A stretch of DNA of 64,000 nt from NCBI RefSeq assembly GCF_030499575.1, contig NZ_JASTLC010000001.1, positions 6,472,001 through 6,536,000 of the forward strand, read 5' to 3'. A program made the translations under genes and the position numbers. This document shows, piece after piece, positions 32,014 through 42,116 of the stretch (position 1 is the first letter of the stretch; every line of letters starts with the position of its first letter). A model generated the notes under the pieces. The model worked only from the letters and a program-made list of their open reading frames with translations, made no database searches and was not told the DNA's origin. Origin of the DNA: Streptomyces sp. DG2A-72 (GTDB lineage Bacteria > Actinomycetota > Actinomycetes > Streptomycetales > Streptomycetaceae).

Positions 32014-33786
32014 TCAGTCCTTGATCTCGCAGATCACGGCGCCGGAGGTGATGGAGGCGCCGACCTCCGCGGACAGGCCCTTGATGGTGCCGGTCTTGTG
32101 GGCGTTGAGGGGCTGCTCCATCTTCATGGCCTCCAGGACGACGATCAGGTCGCCCTCCTTGACCTCCTGGCCCTCCTCGACGGCGATCTTGACGATGGTG
32201 CCCTGCATCGGGGAGGCGAGGGTGTCGCCGGAGGCGGCGGGGCCGGACTTCTTCGCCGCCCGGCGCTTGGGCTTGGCGCCCGCGGCGAGGCCGGTGCGGG
32301 CCAGCGACATGCCGAGCGAGACCGGGAGGGAGACCTCCAGGCGCTTGCCGCCGACCTCGACGACGACCGTCTCGCGGCCCGGCTCCTCGTCCGTGTCCAC
32401 GTCGGCGGGGGCGGCGAAGGGCTTGATCTCGTTGACGAACTCGGTCTCGATCCAGCGGGTGTGGACCGTGAACGGGGCCTGGTCGCCGGTGAGTTCGGGG
32501 GCGAACGCCGGGTCCTGCACCACCGCGCGGTGGAACGGGATGGCGGTCGCCATGCCCTCGACCTGGAACTCCTCCAGCGCCCGGGAGGCCCGCTGCAGCG
32601 CCTGCCGGCGGGTGGCGCCGGTGACGATCAGCTTGGCGAGCAGCGAGTCCCAGGCCGGGCCGATGACCGAGCCGGACTCGACGCCCGCGTCCAGGCGGAC
32701 GCCCGGACCGGCCGGCGGGTCGAACCTGGTGACCGTGCCCGGCGCCGGCAGGAAGCCCCGGCCCGGGTCCTCGCCGTTGATGCGGAACTCGAAGGAATGG
32801 CCGCGCAGCTGAGGGTCGTCGTAGCCGAGGGCTTCACCGTCGGCGATGCGGAACATCTCGCGCACCAGGTCGATGCCGGTGACCTCCTCGGTGACCGGGT
32901 GCTCGACCTGGAGCCGGGTGTTGACCTCCAGGAAGGAGATCGTGCCGTCCGTGCCGACGAGGAACTCCACGGTGCCCGCGCCGACGTAACCGGCCTCCTT
33001 CAGGATGGCCTTGGAGGCGCGGTACAGCTCGGCGTTCTGCGCCTCGGAGAGGAACGGCGCCGGGGCCTCCTCCACGAGCTTCTGGTGCCGGCGCTGCAGC
33101 GAGCAGTCACGGGTCGATACGACGACCACGTTGCCGTGGGTGTCGGCCAGGCACTGCGTCTCCACGTGCCGCGGCTTGTCCAGGTACCGCTCGACGAAGC
33201 ACTCGCCGCGTCCGAACGCGGCGACGGCCTCACGGACCGCCGAGTCGTACAGCTCGGGCACCTCTTCGAGTGTCCGCGCGACCTTCAGACCGCGGCCGCC
33301 GCCACCGAAGGCGGCCTTGATCGCGATCGGCAGCCCGTGTTCCTGGGCGAAGGCGACGACCTCGTCGGCGCCGGAGACCGGGTCGGGCGTACCGGCGACC
33401 AGTGGGGCGCCGGCGCGCTGGGCGATGTGCCGGGCGGCGACCTTGTCGCCGAGGTCCCGGATGGCCTGCGGCGGCGGCCCGATCCAGATCAGGTCCGCGT
33501 CCAGGACCGCCTGTGCGAACTCGGCGTTCTCGGAAAGGAAGCCGTATCCGGGGTGGACCGCGTCCGCGCCGGACTCCCGGGCGGCGTTCAGGACCTTCTC
33601 GATGTCCAGGTAGCTGCTCGCCGGGGTGTCACCGCCCAGGGCGAACGCCTCATCCGCGGCGCGGACATGCAGAGCGTCCCGGTCCGGGTCGGCGTATACG
33701 GCCACGCTCGCGATACCGGCATCCCGGCAGGCCCGGGCCACGCGGACAGCGATTTCGCCACGGTTGGCGATGAGCACCTTGCGCAC
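32014..33786 (-). CDS. accA2: Acyl-CoA carboxylase biotinylated alpha subunit
   Basis: This 590-residue protein fuses biotin carboxylase and biotin carboxyl carrier domains, making malonyl- or methylmalonyl-CoA with PccB and AccE. It shows [20 protein letters not shown], the ATP-grasp loop [30 protein letters not shown] and the biotin site [17 protein letters not shown] near the C-terminus. GTG 33786 has GGAGGGAG upstream. In S. coelicolor, as I recall, two nearly identical alpha subunits (AccA1 and AccA2) serve both AccB and PccB; the position beside maf and pccB identifies this as accA2. These carboxylases supply extender units for fatty acids and polyketides. Confidence 0.93.
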   Translation of the reverse strand: MRKVLIANRGEIAVRVARACRDAGIASVAVYADPDRDALHVRAADEAFALGGDTPASSYLDIEKVLNAARESGADAVHPGYGFLSENAEFAQAVLDADLIWIGPPPQAIRDLGDKVAARHIAQRAGAPLVAGTPDPVSGADEVVAFAQEHGLPIAIKAAFGGGGRGLKVARTLEEVPELYDSAVREAVAAFGRGECFVERYLDKPRHVETQCLADTHGNVVVVSTRDCSLQRRHQKLVEEAPAPFLSEAQNAELYRASKAILKEAGYVGAGTVEFLVGTDGTISFLEVNTRLQVEHPVTEEVTGIDLVREMFRIADGEALGYDDPQLRGHSFEFRINGEDPGRGFLPAPGTVTRFDPPAGPGVRLDAGVESGSVIGPAWDSLLAKLIVTGATRRQALQRASRALEEFQVEGMATAIPFHRAVVQDPAFAPELTGDQAPFTVHTRWIETEFVNEIKPFAAPADVDTDEEPGRETVVVEVGGKRLEVSLPVSLGMSLARTGLAAGAKPKRRAAKKSGPAASGDTLASPMQGTIVKIAVEEGQEVKEGDLIVVLEAMKMEQPLNAHKTGTIKGLSAEVGASITSGAVICEIKD

Positions 33787-34153
33787 GATTGAGGCTCCCT
33801 CCTTGAAACAAGCCGAGTTTAGGGACTGCCGACACGGCACTTCGACCCGTCCTCAATGGTGAGCTTGCCCACACGGAGCGTGATTCGAGGCTCGCTCGAC
33901 CTGTGAAATCCCTTGTCGCACCTCGGTACGCAGGACTCCTCCGGGAAACCCTAGCCCCCCGATGTGGCCAAGGTCTCTGTGAGAGCGTGCTGCGCCCCAC
34001 TCTGTTTCTTTGTTGAGTCCCTACGAATGGCCCAATGATTCTTTGCCCTCCGTCGAACCCTTGTCCCGCGGTTTACCCGTTAGTAGCGTTCACGGTGTAT
34101 CGAACGTACTTGAGGTAACAAGGGCTCGGCTTGAGAGTGGGTGGGGACCGGTG
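33787..34153. promoter_or_regulatory. Divergent promoter region of accA2 and a membrane-protein gene
   Basis: This 367-bp gap separates divergent genes and should contain the promoters of both. It has AT-richer patches (33900-33920, 34005-34040). I see no RNA gene and cannot place promoter boxes or an operator with confidence. Confidence 0.3.
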
Positions 34154-34630
34154 GTGCGCAGACCGGTGGCGTGGGTCGTGGCGGTCGTGCTCTTCGTTGA
34201 GGCGCTCTTCATCGCCGGGCTGAACTGGTTCCTGGGGATCGTGGTCGAACGTCAGGACATGTCGCTGGCGGGCCTCGACCCGGACATGATGTCGGTGTCC
34301 TCGAAGATCGGCGGCGTGGTCTTCGGCCTCTACTTCGCCTTCTGCGGCCTGGTCGCCCTGCTCGTGGCCCTGCGCGACCGCCGCCCCGCCGGCTTCGGCC
34401 GCGTCCTGCTCATCAGCGGCGCCGTGGTGCACGGCCTGCTGGGCGCCTTCGCCTGGGGCCTGGTGGGCTGGCCGGCGTTCCTGTTCATGGTGCTGGTGCT
34501 CGGCCTCATCGTGCTGCTGCTGATGACGTACGACGCGGAGGAGCGGCCCGCCGCCCAGGAGCCCGAGGACATTAGGCCCGGCAACGGCGGCTCCCCGGTC
34601 AGTCCTCCGCCGGCGCCCACAACTCCGTGA
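34154..34630 (+). CDS. Four-helix integral membrane protein
   Basis: This protein of about 158 residues has four hydrophobic helices: [59 protein letters not shown] and [19 protein letters not shown], with an acidic, Pro-rich tail. The function is unknown. GTG 34151 or 34154 after a GGGTGGGG stretch is the best start, because upstream residues look non-coding. The 3' end overlaps the convergent maf gene by 32 bp. I recall a similar protein in this position in other Streptomyces. Confidence 0.7.
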   Translation: MRRPVAWVVAVVLFVEALFIAGLNWFLGIVVERQDMSLAGLDPDMMSVSSKIGGVVFGLYFAFCGLVALLVALRDRRPAGFGRVLLISGAVVHGLLGAFAWGLVGWPAFLFMVLVLGLIVLLLMTYDAEERPAAQEPEDIRPGNGGSPVSPPPAPTTP

Positions 34631-35219
34631 TCTGCACGCCGAGTTCGGCCAGCAGGCGGCGTACGAGGGGCAGGCTGATGCCGATCACATTGCCGTGGTC
34701 GCCGTCGATGCCGTCGATGAACGGCGCGGACCGGCCGTCGAGCGTGAACGCCCCGGCGACGTAGAGGGGTTCGCCCGAGGCGACGTACGCGGCGATCTCC
34801 CTGTCGGTCGGCTCGCCGAAGCGGACGACGGTGGAGGCGACGCCGGAGACGTACCGGCCGGTGGCCGTGTCGTAGATGCAGTGCCCGGTCTGCAGGGTGC
34901 CCGCACGGCCGCGCATCGACTTCCAGCGGGCGGTGGCCTCCTCCGCGTCCGCGGGCTTGCCGAGCGCTTGTCCGTCCAGATCGAGGACCGAATCACAGCC
35001 GATCACCAGCGCGCCCTTGACCTCCGGTTTCGCGGCGACGACGGAGGCCTTGGCCTCGGCGAGGGCGAGGGCCAGCTCGGCGGGGGTGGGGGCGGTGACG
35101 GCGTCCTCGTCCACGCCGCTCACGATCACTTCGGGGTCCAGGCCTGCCTGCCGCAGGAGGTTCAGGCGGGCGGGGGACTGGGAGGCGAGTACGAGATGGC
35201 GGCGGCGCTGATCGGTCAT
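34599..35219 (-). CDS. Maf-like nucleoside triphosphate pyrophosphatase
   Basis: This 206-residue Maf/Ham1-fold enzyme hydrolyses non-canonical or particular (d)NTPs to monophosphates, a house-cleaning function, with links to septation in other bacteria. It shows [18 protein letters not shown] (Maf signature), [42 protein letters not shown] and [29 protein letters not shown] 35219 is the family start. It lies downstream of mmpB, accE and pccB on the same strand, so it may be cotranscribed with the carboxylase genes. Confidence 0.92.
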   Translation of the reverse strand: MTDQRRRHLVLASQSPARLNLLRQAGLDPEVIVSGVDEDAVTAPTPAELALALAEAKASVVAAKPEVKGALVIGCDSVLDLDGQALGKPADAEEATARWKSMRGRAGTLQTGHCIYDTATGRYVSGVASTVVRFGEPTDREIAAYVASGEPLYVAGAFTLDGRSAPFIDGIDGDHGNVIGISLPLVRRLLAELGVQITELWAPAED

Positions 35220-35250
35220 ACGGTCAGGGTATCGGCGGCGTTTCGCTCCG

Positions 35251-35379
35251 CTAGGACAGGCCGATCACGAGCATGGCCAGCAGCATGGCCAGGGCCATGA
35301 GAAAGCCGAGCCGCCGTAGCATTTGCTGCGTTTCGCGCAGTTCTTCGGGCGGCTCGTTCTCGGGGTCGGACCACAGCAT
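35251..35379 (-). CDS. mmpB: Small morphogenic membrane protein (MmpB-like)
   Basis: This 42-residue protein begins [20 protein letters not shown] and ends in a single transmembrane helix ([18 protein letters not shown]). Its sequence and location between maf and accE match what I recall as the morphogenic membrane protein MmpB annotated in Streptomyces genomes. An in-frame start further upstream (35445) would add residues that do not look conserved. The name is from memory and should be treated as provisional. Confidence 0.65.
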   Translation of the reverse strand: MLWSDPENEPPEELRETQQMLRRLGFLMALAMLLAMLVIGLS

Positions 35380-35514
35380 GGCACCAGCGTGCGGCTGGGC
35401 GGTGGGGTGCGCCTGAGTACGGGTACTCAAGTTGTGGTCCGGCATCGGCGTACTGTGCGCCCACGCGGCGGAGCCGCAAATTGATACAGCCCCGCGCCCC
35501 TGGGTGGGTTGCCT

Positions 35515-35724
35515 CTAGCCCGGCCAGTAAGTGCGGGTCCATGCCGTGGGCCCGGGCTGCGGTACGTGTCGCGCCGCAAGCCTTGCCGGGTCCGACCAGG
35601 CGTCTCTGTTTCGCGTCGCGCCCGGCGGCTCTGTGGCTGCTGCCGCGGCGCGGGCCCGGACTACCGCCAGGGCGGCGGCGAGTTCTTCCGGGGTGGGGTT
35701 GCCCCGTACGACCTTGATCGTCAT
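35515..35724 (-). CDS. accE: Acyl-CoA carboxylase epsilon subunit
   Basis: This 69-residue protein has the epsilon-subunit pattern IKVVRGNPTPEELAAALAVV at the N-terminus and SDPARLAARHVPQPGPTAW at the C-terminus. Epsilon subunits of actinobacterial acyl-CoA carboxylases bind the beta subunit and raise the activity of the complex. The ATG at 35724 lies 9 bp after the pccB stop codon, with TAGGAGCCGCC between, so the two are cotranscribed. The C-terminal motif ending in TYWPG is typical. Confidence 0.85.
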   Translation of the reverse strand: MTIKVVRGNPTPEELAAALAVVRARAAAAATEPPGATRNRDAWSDPARLAARHVPQPGPTAWTRTYWPG

Positions 35725-35732
35725 GGCGGCTC

Positions 35733-37352
35733 CTAGAGGGGGATGTTGCCGTGCTTCTTCGGGGGCAGGGATTCCCGCTTGGTGCGCAGCTGACGCAGGC
35801 CGCGTACGACGTGGCGGCGGGTCTCGGAGGGCATGATCACGGCGTCGACGTAGCCGCGCTCGGCCGCGATGTAGGGGTTGAGGAGGGCGTCCTCGTACTC
35901 CTGGATCACGCGGGCGCGGGTGGCCTCGCCATCTTCTGAGGCCTCCGCCTCGGCGATCGTGCGGCGGTGCAGGATGTTGACCGCGCCCTGGGCGCCCATG
36001 ACGGCGATCTGGGCGGTCGGCCAGGCGAGGTTGAGGTCGGCACCCAGGTGCTTGGAGCCCATGACGTCGTAGGCGCCGCCGAAGGCCTTGCGGGTGATGA
36101 CCGTGATGAGGGGGACGGTGGCCTCGGCGTAGGCATAGATCAGCTTGGCGCCGCGGCGGATGATGCCGTCGTGCTCCTGGTCGACGCCCGGGAGGAAGCC
36201 GGGGACGTCGACGAAGGTGATGACCGGGACGTTGAACGCGTCGCAGGTGCGGACGAAGCGGGCGGCCTTCTCGGAGGCCTTGATGTCCAGGCAACCCGCG
36301 AACTGCATCGGCTGGTTGGCCACGATGCCGACGGGGCGGCCCTCGACGCGGCCGTATCCGGTGAGGATGTTGGGGGCGTAGAGAGGCTGGGTCTCGAAGA
36401 ACTCGGCGTCGTCCAGGATGTGCTCGATCACCGTGTGCATGTCGTACGGCTGGTTCGCGCTGTCGGGGACGAGCGTGTCCAGCTCGCGGTCCTCGTCGGT
36501 GAGGACGAGGTCCGCCTCCTCCGGGAAGGCCGGGGGTTCGCTGAGGTTGTTGGACGGCAGGTACGACAGCAGCTGCTTGATGTACTCGATCGCGTCCTTC
36601 TCGTCCCCGGCCATGTGGTGGGCCACGCCCGAGGTGGAGTTGTGGGTGCGGGCGCCGCCCAGCTCCTCGAAGCCGACGTCCTCGCCGGTGACCGTCTTGA
36701 TGACGTCCGGGCCGGTGATGAACATGTGCGAGGTCTGGTCGACCATGATCGTGAAGTCGGTGATCGCGGGGGAGTAGACCGCGCCGCCCGCGCAGGGGCC
36801 CACGACCAGGCTGATCTGCGGGATCACGCCGGAGGCGTGCGTGTTCCGGCGGAAGATCTCGCCGTACGCCCCGAGGGAGGCCACGCCCTCCTGGATGCGG
36901 GCGCCGCCGGAGTCGTTGATGCCGATGACCGGGCAGCCGGTCTTCAGCGCGAAGTCCATGACCTTGACGATCTTCTGGCCGTAGACCTCGCCGAGGGCGC
37001 CGCCGAAGACGGTGAAGTCCTGCGAGAAGACGGCGACCGGGCGGCCGTCGACGGTGCCGTATCCGGTGACGACGCCGTCGCCGTACGGCCGGTTCTGGTC
37101 GAGGCCGAAGTTGGTGGAGCGGTGCCGGGCGAACTCGTCGAGTTCGACGAACGACCCCTCGTCGAGCAGGAGCTCGATCCGCTCACGGGCCGTCAACTTG
37201 CCCTTGGCGTGCTGCTTTTCGACGGCGCGTGCGGAGCCGGCGTGCGTCGCTTCCTCGATACGGCGCTGGAGATCCGCGAGCTTGCCCGCGGTGGTGTGGA
37301 TGTCGATCCCTGAGGACTCTTGGATCTCGTGACGCTCTTCCGGCTCGGACAT
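35733..37352 (-). CDS. pccB: Acyl-CoA (propionyl-CoA) carboxylase beta subunit
   Basis: This 539-residue carboxyltransferase transfers CO2 from biotin on AccA2 to acyl-CoA. Its two crotonase-like halves are visible: [40 protein letters not shown] and [18 protein letters not shown] in the first (oxyanion Gly residues), and [20 protein letters not shown] and [20 protein letters not shown] in the second. The residue corresponding to the substrate-specifying position cannot be assigned here without an alignment, so propionyl-CoA is inferred from synteny. It is transcribed with accE and is divergent from the biotin ligase gene. Confidence 0.92.
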   Translation of the reverse strand: MSEPEERHEIQESSGIDIHTTAGKLADLQRRIEEATHAGSARAVEKQHAKGKLTARERIELLLDEGSFVELDEFARHRSTNFGLDQNRPYGDGVVTGYGTVDGRPVAVFSQDFTVFGGALGEVYGQKIVKVMDFALKTGCPVIGINDSGGARIQEGVASLGAYGEIFRRNTHASGVIPQISLVVGPCAGGAVYSPAITDFTIMVDQTSHMFITGPDVIKTVTGEDVGFEELGGARTHNSTSGVAHHMAGDEKDAIEYIKQLLSYLPSNNLSEPPAFPEEADLVLTDEDRELDTLVPDSANQPYDMHTVIEHILDDAEFFETQPLYAPNILTGYGRVEGRPVGIVANQPMQFAGCLDIKASEKAARFVRTCDAFNVPVITFVDVPGFLPGVDQEHDGIIRRGAKLIYAYAEATVPLITVITRKAFGGAYDVMGSKHLGADLNLAWPTAQIAVMGAQGAVNILHRRTIAEAEASEDGEATRARVIQEYEDALLNPYIAAERGYVDAVIMPSETRRHVVRGLRQLRTKRESLPPKKHGNIPL

Positions 37353-37462
37353 CGGGATGTGGCTCCCTGCCTGCTCAAAAGGGGGGACGGTTACTCATCC
37401 GTAGAGTAGTGGGGTGCCTACCAATCGGCAGTGCGGCGTTTACCACATCTAGGGTGGCTTGC

Positions 37463-38341
37463 ATGACGCCGCGAGATGCAGCAGAGCCGAACGACAGCAG
37501 CAGGTGGTCCGACCTGGACCGGCCGCCCCTGAACGCCGCCGCGCTGCGGCGAGGACTTGTGCGGGACGGCGGACATGGTGGTTTGTACTGCGACGTGGAG
37601 GTGGTGCGCAGCACCGGCTCCACCAACTCCGACCTTGTGGCCCTGGCGAATGCTGGGAAGGCGGCCGAGGGCGCGGTCCTCGTGGCCGAGGAGCAGACAG
37701 CGGGGCGCGGGCGCCTCGACCGGCAGTGGACCGCTCCGGCCCGCTCCGGACTCTTCTTCTCCGTCCTGCTCACGCCCACAGAGGTGCCGGTGGGGCGGTG
37801 GGGGTGGGTGCCGCTGCTCACCGGCGTCGCGGTGGCGTCCGGGCTGTCGCGGGCCGCGGGCGTCGATACGGCACTCAAGTGGCCCAATGACCTGCTGCTG
37901 ACTGTCGGCGGCGAGGAACGCAAGGCCGGCGGAATCCTGGCGGAGCGGGCGGGCGGTCACGGCGTGGTGGTCGGCGTCGGCATCAATGTCACCCTGCGCG
38001 AGGACGAGCTTCCCGTGCCGGGCGCGGGGTCGCTGGCGCTGGCGGGGGCCGTGACGACAGACCGGGATCCCTTGCTGCGGGCCGTGCTGCGGTCGCTGGA
38101 GGAGTGGTACGGGCGGTGGCGCTCGGCCGGGGGCGATCCGGGCGCGAGCGGGCTGCAGGAGACGTATGCGGCGGGCTGCGCAACGTTGGGGAGGAGGGTG
38201 CGGGCCGAGTTGCCGGGCGATCGGTCGATCATCGGAGAGGCGGTGGCGATCGACGGGGACGGGCGGCTGGTGCTGGCGACGGGGGAGGGTGTGCAGGAGC
38301 CGGTGGGGGCGGGGGACATCGTTCACTTGCGAACGGCGTGA
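37463..38341 (+). CDS. birA: Biotin--[acetyl-CoA-carboxylase] ligase (group I)
   Basis: This 292-residue enzyme biotinylates the Lys of AccA-type carrier domains using ATP. It shows STGSTNSDLVALANAGKAAE, the biotinyl-AMP loop TAGRGRLDRQW, LKWPNDLLL, KAGGILAE and GVGINV, followed by the small C-terminal SH3-like domain. There is no N-terminal winged helix, so it is not a DNA-binding repressor. ATG 37463 is preferred, as the preceding open frame is intergenic. It is divergent from pccB across a 110-bp gap, a fitting arrangement for the enzyme that activates the carboxylase. Confidence 0.9.
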   Translation: MTPRDAAEPNDSSRWSDLDRPPLNAAALRRGLVRDGGHGGLYCDVEVVRSTGSTNSDLVALANAGKAAEGAVLVAEEQTAGRGRLDRQWTAPARSGLFFSVLLTPTEVPVGRWGWVPLLTGVAVASGLSRAAGVDTALKWPNDLLLTVGGEERKAGGILAERAGGHGVVVGVGINVTLREDELPVPGAGSLALAGAVTTDRDPLLRAVLRSLEEWYGRWRSAGGDPGASGLQETYAAGCATLGRRVRAELPGDRSIIGEAVAIDGDGRLVLATGEGVQEPVGAGDIVHLRTA

Positions 38342-38393
38342 ACGCTTCAGTCTGTGCGGTGCTTCTCGATGCCGGTCTGGGCATTTCAGCCCG

Positions 38394-38452
38394 TCCGGCG
38401 TTTGAGGACGAGGCCGAAGGCCGAAGCGGGGTCTGGGGGCGGCGGCCCCCAG
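38394..38452 (+). repeat. CCGTCCGGCGTTTGAGGACGAGG element with terminator-like hairpin
   Basis: GTCCGGCGTTTGAGGACGAG is a common Streptomyces intergenic element; its reverse complement recurs at 42125-42146. It is followed by CTGGGGG (38433-38439) pairing with CCCCCAG (38446-38452). It lies after birA and may terminate its transcript. Confidence 0.65.
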
Positions 38453-38589
38453 CGAGGCCGGCACCAGCGCCGGGTGCCTTCCGGCCGACGGTGCGAAAGC
38501 ATCGGCGCCACGGAGTGACCTGCCGCACATCTGCCGTAAAGTTGACCGCGGTCGATACCTGACCGCGGCAGATCGGAAGGGCAGCAGGC

Positions 38590-39762
38590 GTGACCGTCGA
38601 CGACACGGGCTCCGGCAGGGACCCGGACGGCCGGGTGGATGCTCTCTCGGCTTCGATCGAGCGGGGCGACCCCGACGACCGGCGGGACCCCGACGCCACC
38701 GACCCCGGCGAGGACCCCCTCGCCCTCCGCCTCGAACAGCTCATCCTCGGCGCGGAACGGCGTTACACCCCCTTCCAGGCGGCCCGCAGCGCGGGTGTCT
38801 CCATGGAGCTGGCCTCCCGTTTCTGGCGGGCGATGGGCTTCGCCGACATCGGCCAGGCCAAGGCGCTCACGGAGGCCGACGTACTGGCGCTGCGGCGGCT
38901 CGCCGGTCTCGTGGAGGCGGGGCTGCTGAGCGAGGCGATGGCCGTGCAGGTGGCGCGTTCCACCGGGCAGACCACCGCCCGGCTGGCCGAGTGGCAGATC
39001 GACTCCTTCCTGGAGGGTCTGACCGAGCCGCCCGAGCCCGGCATGACGCGCACCGAGGTGACGTACCCGATCATCGAGCTGCTCCTGCCGGAGCTGGAGG
39101 AGTTCCTCGTCTACGTCTGGCGGCGTCAGCTAGCCGCCTCGGCCGGCCGGGTCGTCCAGGCCGCCGACGACGAGGAGATGGTCGACCGGCGCCTTGCCGT
39201 GGGCTTCGCGGACCTCGTCGGGTTCACGCGGCTGACCCGCCGTATGGAGGAAGAGGAACTCGGCGAACTGGTCGAGGCCTTCGAGACCACCGCCGCCGAC
39301 CTGGTGGCCGCGCACGGTGGACGGCTCGTCAAGACGCTCGGGGACGAGGTGCTGTACAGCGCCGACGATGCGGGTGTCGCCGCGGAGATCGCGCTGCGTC
39401 TGATCGAGACGATGGCGAACGACGAGACGATGCCGGAGCTCCGCGTGGGCATCGCGTTCGGCACGGTGACCACTCGTATGGGCGATGTCTTCGGTACGAC
39501 CGTGAATCTGGCGTCCCGGCTGACGTCGATAGCTCCCCGTGATGCCGTGCTCGTCGACAGTGCCTTCGCGGAGGATCTGATCCGGACCGGGGACGCGCCC
39601 GCCTCCGAGGCGGAGGCTGCCGAGGCGGCTGCGGCTGCGGAGAAGGAGGGGGAGGAGCCGCCGACGTATCGCTTCGCGCTTCAGCCGATGTGGCAGCGGC
39701 CGGTGCGGGGGCTGGGTGTGGTGGAGCCGTGGTTGCTTACTCGGCGGGCGCCGTCGGGGTGA
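38590..39762 (+). CDS. cya: Class III adenylate cyclase
   Basis: This 390-residue enzyme makes cAMP, which in Streptomyces influences germination, development and antibiotic production through Crp. The N-terminal 190 residues form a regulatory helical domain (LEQLILGAERRYTPFQAARS, EADVLALRRLAGLVEAGLLS). The catalytic domain follows with the metal-binding Asp residues in VGFADLVGFTRL and VKTLGDEVLYS, and TTVNLASRLTSIAPRDAVL with the transition-state Asn and Arg. The substrate-selecting Lys is present in VKTLGDE. GTG 38590 follows GGAAGGGCAG. It stands alone between birA and a convergent hypothetical gene. The gene symbol is by synteny as I recall. Confidence 0.9.
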   Translation: MTVDDTGSGRDPDGRVDALSASIERGDPDDRRDPDATDPGEDPLALRLEQLILGAERRYTPFQAARSAGVSMELASRFWRAMGFADIGQAKALTEADVLALRRLAGLVEAGLLSEAMAVQVARSTGQTTARLAEWQIDSFLEGLTEPPEPGMTRTEVTYPIIELLLPELEEFLVYVWRRQLAASAGRVVQAADDEEMVDRRLAVGFADLVGFTRLTRRMEEEELGELVEAFETTAADLVAAHGGRLVKTLGDEVLYSADDAGVAAEIALRLIETMANDETMPELRVGIAFGTVTTRMGDVFGTTVNLASRLTSIAPRDAVLVDSAFAEDLIRTGDAPASEAEAAEAAAAAEKEGEEPPTYRFALQPMWQRPVRGLGVVEPWLLTRRAPSG

Positions 39763-39789
39763 CGGTTGTGTGTCGGCTGCGGGCTCGTT

Positions 39790-39820
39790 GTGGCTGGTCG
39801 CGCAGTTCCCCGCGCCCCTT
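39790..39820 (+). repeat. Dispersed intergenic repeat, copy 4
   Basis: A full match to GTGGCTGGTCGCGCAG plus TTCCCCGCGCCCCTT lies between the convergent cya gene and the following minus-strand gene. Confidence 0.85.
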
Positions 39821-39838
39821 CTCGGCGCTGCACTTCCG

Positions 39839-40339
39839 TCAGTCGTTGGTGATCAGTGGGTCTACGCACAGGCCGATGACCGGAACGCAGATGTCGGGCT
39901 GATCCGGAGTGGGGGCCGGGGAGTTGGTGGCCGTGGGCGTCGGCTGTGGGGCGGTGCTTGTCGGCGGTGAGCCGGGCGTCACGGGGATGGTGGTGGGCGC
40001 TTCTGTCGGCGCCGGGGTTGTCCTCGTGGACGGTGTGAAGGGCGTCTTCGTCGGGGTGGGTGGTGTGCTGGGGGCGCCCATCACGGAGGCGGCCGTGGGG
40101 AGCGCGGTGGGGGTGGAGGCGGTGGTGGCTGCCGTGTTCGTCGAGCGGTCGGTGCCCGGATCCGGGCGAGGCTCGGGCTCCACGGTTCCGAGATGGCTGA
40201 CGTCGGAGTCGGGGGTCAGGCGTACGAGGCTCAGTACGCCGGCGGCCACGGCGAGGCCTCCGGCGGCGAGCAGCAGCTTGCGGGGGCGGGGTTTGCGGTG
40301 GCGGCCCCGCTGACGTGCTGGTGTGTTCTGGTTCGTCAC
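39839..40339 (-). CDS. Membrane-anchored Thr/Pro-rich hypothetical protein
   Basis: This 166-residue protein has a basic N-terminus (RQRGRHRKPRPRK), one hydrophobic segment (LLLAAGGLAVAAGVLSL), a long Thr/Pro/Ala-rich extracellular stretch and a short conserved-looking C-terminus (DICVPVIGLCVDPLI) with two Cys that could form a disulfide. No catalytic motif is seen. GTG 40339 is the start. Proteins of this build are frequent in Streptomyces and their role is unknown. It converges on cya and is divergent from the hydratase gene. Confidence 0.7.
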   Translation of the reverse strand: MTNQNTPARQRGRHRKPRPRKLLLAAGGLAVAAGVLSLVRLTPDSDVSHLGTVEPEPRPDPGTDRSTNTAATTASTPTALPTAASVMGAPSTPPTPTKTPFTPSTRTTPAPTEAPTTIPVTPGSPPTSTAPQPTPTATNSPAPTPDQPDICVPVIGLCVDPLITND

Positions 40340-40538
40340 CGCGGTCCCTCCCCGTTGCGCGTGGCGCAGCGCACGTTATGCGCTGGTGTGGGCGGTCGGG
40401 TGGGAGTCGGGCGGGATGTCACTCGAAGGGGGAGTTCGGGGGTGGGCCGGGAACCGGCGTCGGCCTTTTCCCGGCCCGGGATGGCTGCGATGATCGGGGC
40501 GCATGCTGTTGTTAACCCGCGTTAACCCGGAGGGTGTC

Positions 40539-41339
40539 ATGAGCGAGGAACGGTTCGGGGAGTTCGTGCTGGTGCGGCGGCACGGGGAGGGGTATGTCAC
40601 CGAGCTGGCCCTCGACCGGCCCAAGGCCATGAACGCCGTGTCGACGGAGATGGCTCGCTCCATCGCGGCGGCGTGTACGGCGCTGGGGGGCGACAAGGGC
40701 GTACGGGTGGTCGTGCTGACGTCGACCCATGAGCGGGCGTTCTGTGTGGGGGCGGACCTGAAGGAGCGGAACTCCTTCACCGATGCCGAGCTGGTGCGGC
40801 AGCGGCCGGTGGCGAGGGGGGCGTACACCGGGGTGCTGGAGCTGCCGGTGCCGGTGATCGCTGCGGTGCATGGGTTTGCGCTGGGGGGTGGGTTCGAGCT
40901 GGCGCTGTCGTGTGACGTGATCGTGGCCGACCGGACGGCGGTGGTGGGGCTGCCCGAGGTGTCGGTGGGGGTGATTCCGGGGGGCGGGGGGACGCAGTTG
41001 CTGCCGCGGCGGGTGGGGGCGGCGCGGGCGGCCGAGCTGATCTTCTCTGCGCGGCGGGTCGAGGCGGTTGAGGCGCGGGAGTTGGGGTTGGTCGATCAGC
41101 TGGTGGAGGCGGGGCGGGATCGGGAGGAGGCGCTGGCGTTGGCGTCCCGGATCGCGGCGAACTCTCCCGTGGGGCTGCGGGCGGCCAAGCGGGCGTTGCG
41201 AGTGGGGTTCGGGCTGGATCTGCGGGCCGGGCTGGAGGTCGAGGACTCGGCGTGGCGGGCGGTGGCGTTTTCGGGGGACCGGGCGGAGGGGGTGGCGGCG
41301 TTCAACGAGAAGCGGCGTGCTGAGTGGCCGGGCGAGTGA
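40539..41339 (+). CDS. Enoyl-CoA hydratase/isomerase family protein
   Basis: This 266-residue crotonase-fold enzyme shows the oxyanion segment ERAFCVGADLKE, HGFALGGGFELALSCDVIVA with the first catalytic Glu, and GLPEVSVGVIPGGGGTQLLPR with the second, both in positions used by genuine hydratases. It probably hydrates 2-enoyl-CoA in beta-oxidation or a related acyl-CoA pathway. ATG 40539 with GGAGG 6-7 bases upstream is chosen over ATG 40503. It stands alone and is followed by the long GC-rich repeat array. The region before it has TGTTGTTAACCCGCGTTAAC, a near-palindromic AT-richer site that may be regulatory. Confidence 0.88.
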   Translation: MSEERFGEFVLVRRHGEGYVTELALDRPKAMNAVSTEMARSIAAACTALGGDKGVRVVVLTSTHERAFCVGADLKERNSFTDAELVRQRPVARGAYTGVLELPVPVIAAVHGFALGGGFELALSCDVIVADRTAVVGLPEVSVGVIPGGGGTQLLPRRVGAARAAELIFSARRVEAVEARELGLVDQLVEAGRDREEALALASRIAANSPVGLRAAKRALRVGFGLDLRAGLEVEDSAWRAVAFSGDRAEGVAAFNEKRRAEWPGE

Positions 41340-42110
41340 CTCGCCCCCGCCGCCCCTACCCGTCCCATCCCAAAGGGGCTCCGCCCCTTCGACCCCGACC
41401 AGAGGCCTGCGCCCCCTGGACCCCGGCGGGGCTCCGCCCCTGCACCCCTGCGGGGCTGCGCCCTGGACCCCGGCGGGGCTTCGCCCCTGCACCCCTGCGG
41501 GGCTGCGCCCTGGCCCCCGGGCGGGGCTTCGCCCTGCACCCCTGCGGGGCTTCGCCCCTGCACCCCTGCGGGGCTGCGTCCCGGACCCCGGGCGGGGCTT
41601 CGCCCTGCACTCCATCGGGGCTGCGCCCTGGACCCCGGGCGGGGCTTCGCCCTGCACCCCTGCGGGGCTGCGCCGCGGACCCCGGCGGGGCTTCGCCCCT
41701 GCACCCCATCGGGCCTGCGCCCCGGACCCCGGCGGGGCTTCGCCCCTGCACCCCATCGAGCCTGCGCCCTGGACCCCACCGGGGCTGCACCCCCCACCCC
41801 CACCGGGGCTGCGTACCGGACCCCGGGCGGGCTTTTGCCCCTGCACCCCATCGAGCCTGCGCCCTGGACCCCACCGGGGTTGCACCCCCCCACCGCCACC
41901 GGGGCTGCGTCCCGGACCCCGGGCGGGCTTTTGCCCCTGCACCCCATCGGGGCTGCGTCCCGGACGCCGGCGGGGCTTCGCCCCTGCACCCCATCGAGCC
42001 TGCGCCCTGGACCCCACCGGGGCTGCACCCCCCACCGCCACCGGGGCTGCGCCCCGCCCCCCACCGGGCGTTCGCCCCCGCACCCCCACCAGGCCTTCGC
42101 CCCTGGACCC
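41340..42110. repeat. GC-rich minisatellite of about 21-22 bp units
   Basis: About 35 imperfect units follow the consensus CGGGGCTKCGCCCCTGSACC plus CC. Many units are self-complementary (GGGGC-TTC-GCCCC). A higher-order unit (ATCGAGCCTGCGCCCTGGAC onwards) recurs from 41755, 41850 and 41992. The units contain almost no stop codons on either strand, so several frames stay open, but there is no coding signature and no ribosome binding site. The array starts with the same sequence as the short element at 27051-27180. Confidence 0.85.
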
Positions 42111-42116
42111 GATCGG

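Noticed and set aside
37463..38341. Bifunctional BirA repressor
   Set aside because: There is no N-terminal winged helix before the ligase domain.
41340..42110. CRISPR array
   Set aside because: Units are contiguous and of about 21-22 bp without unique spacers, and no cas genes are present.
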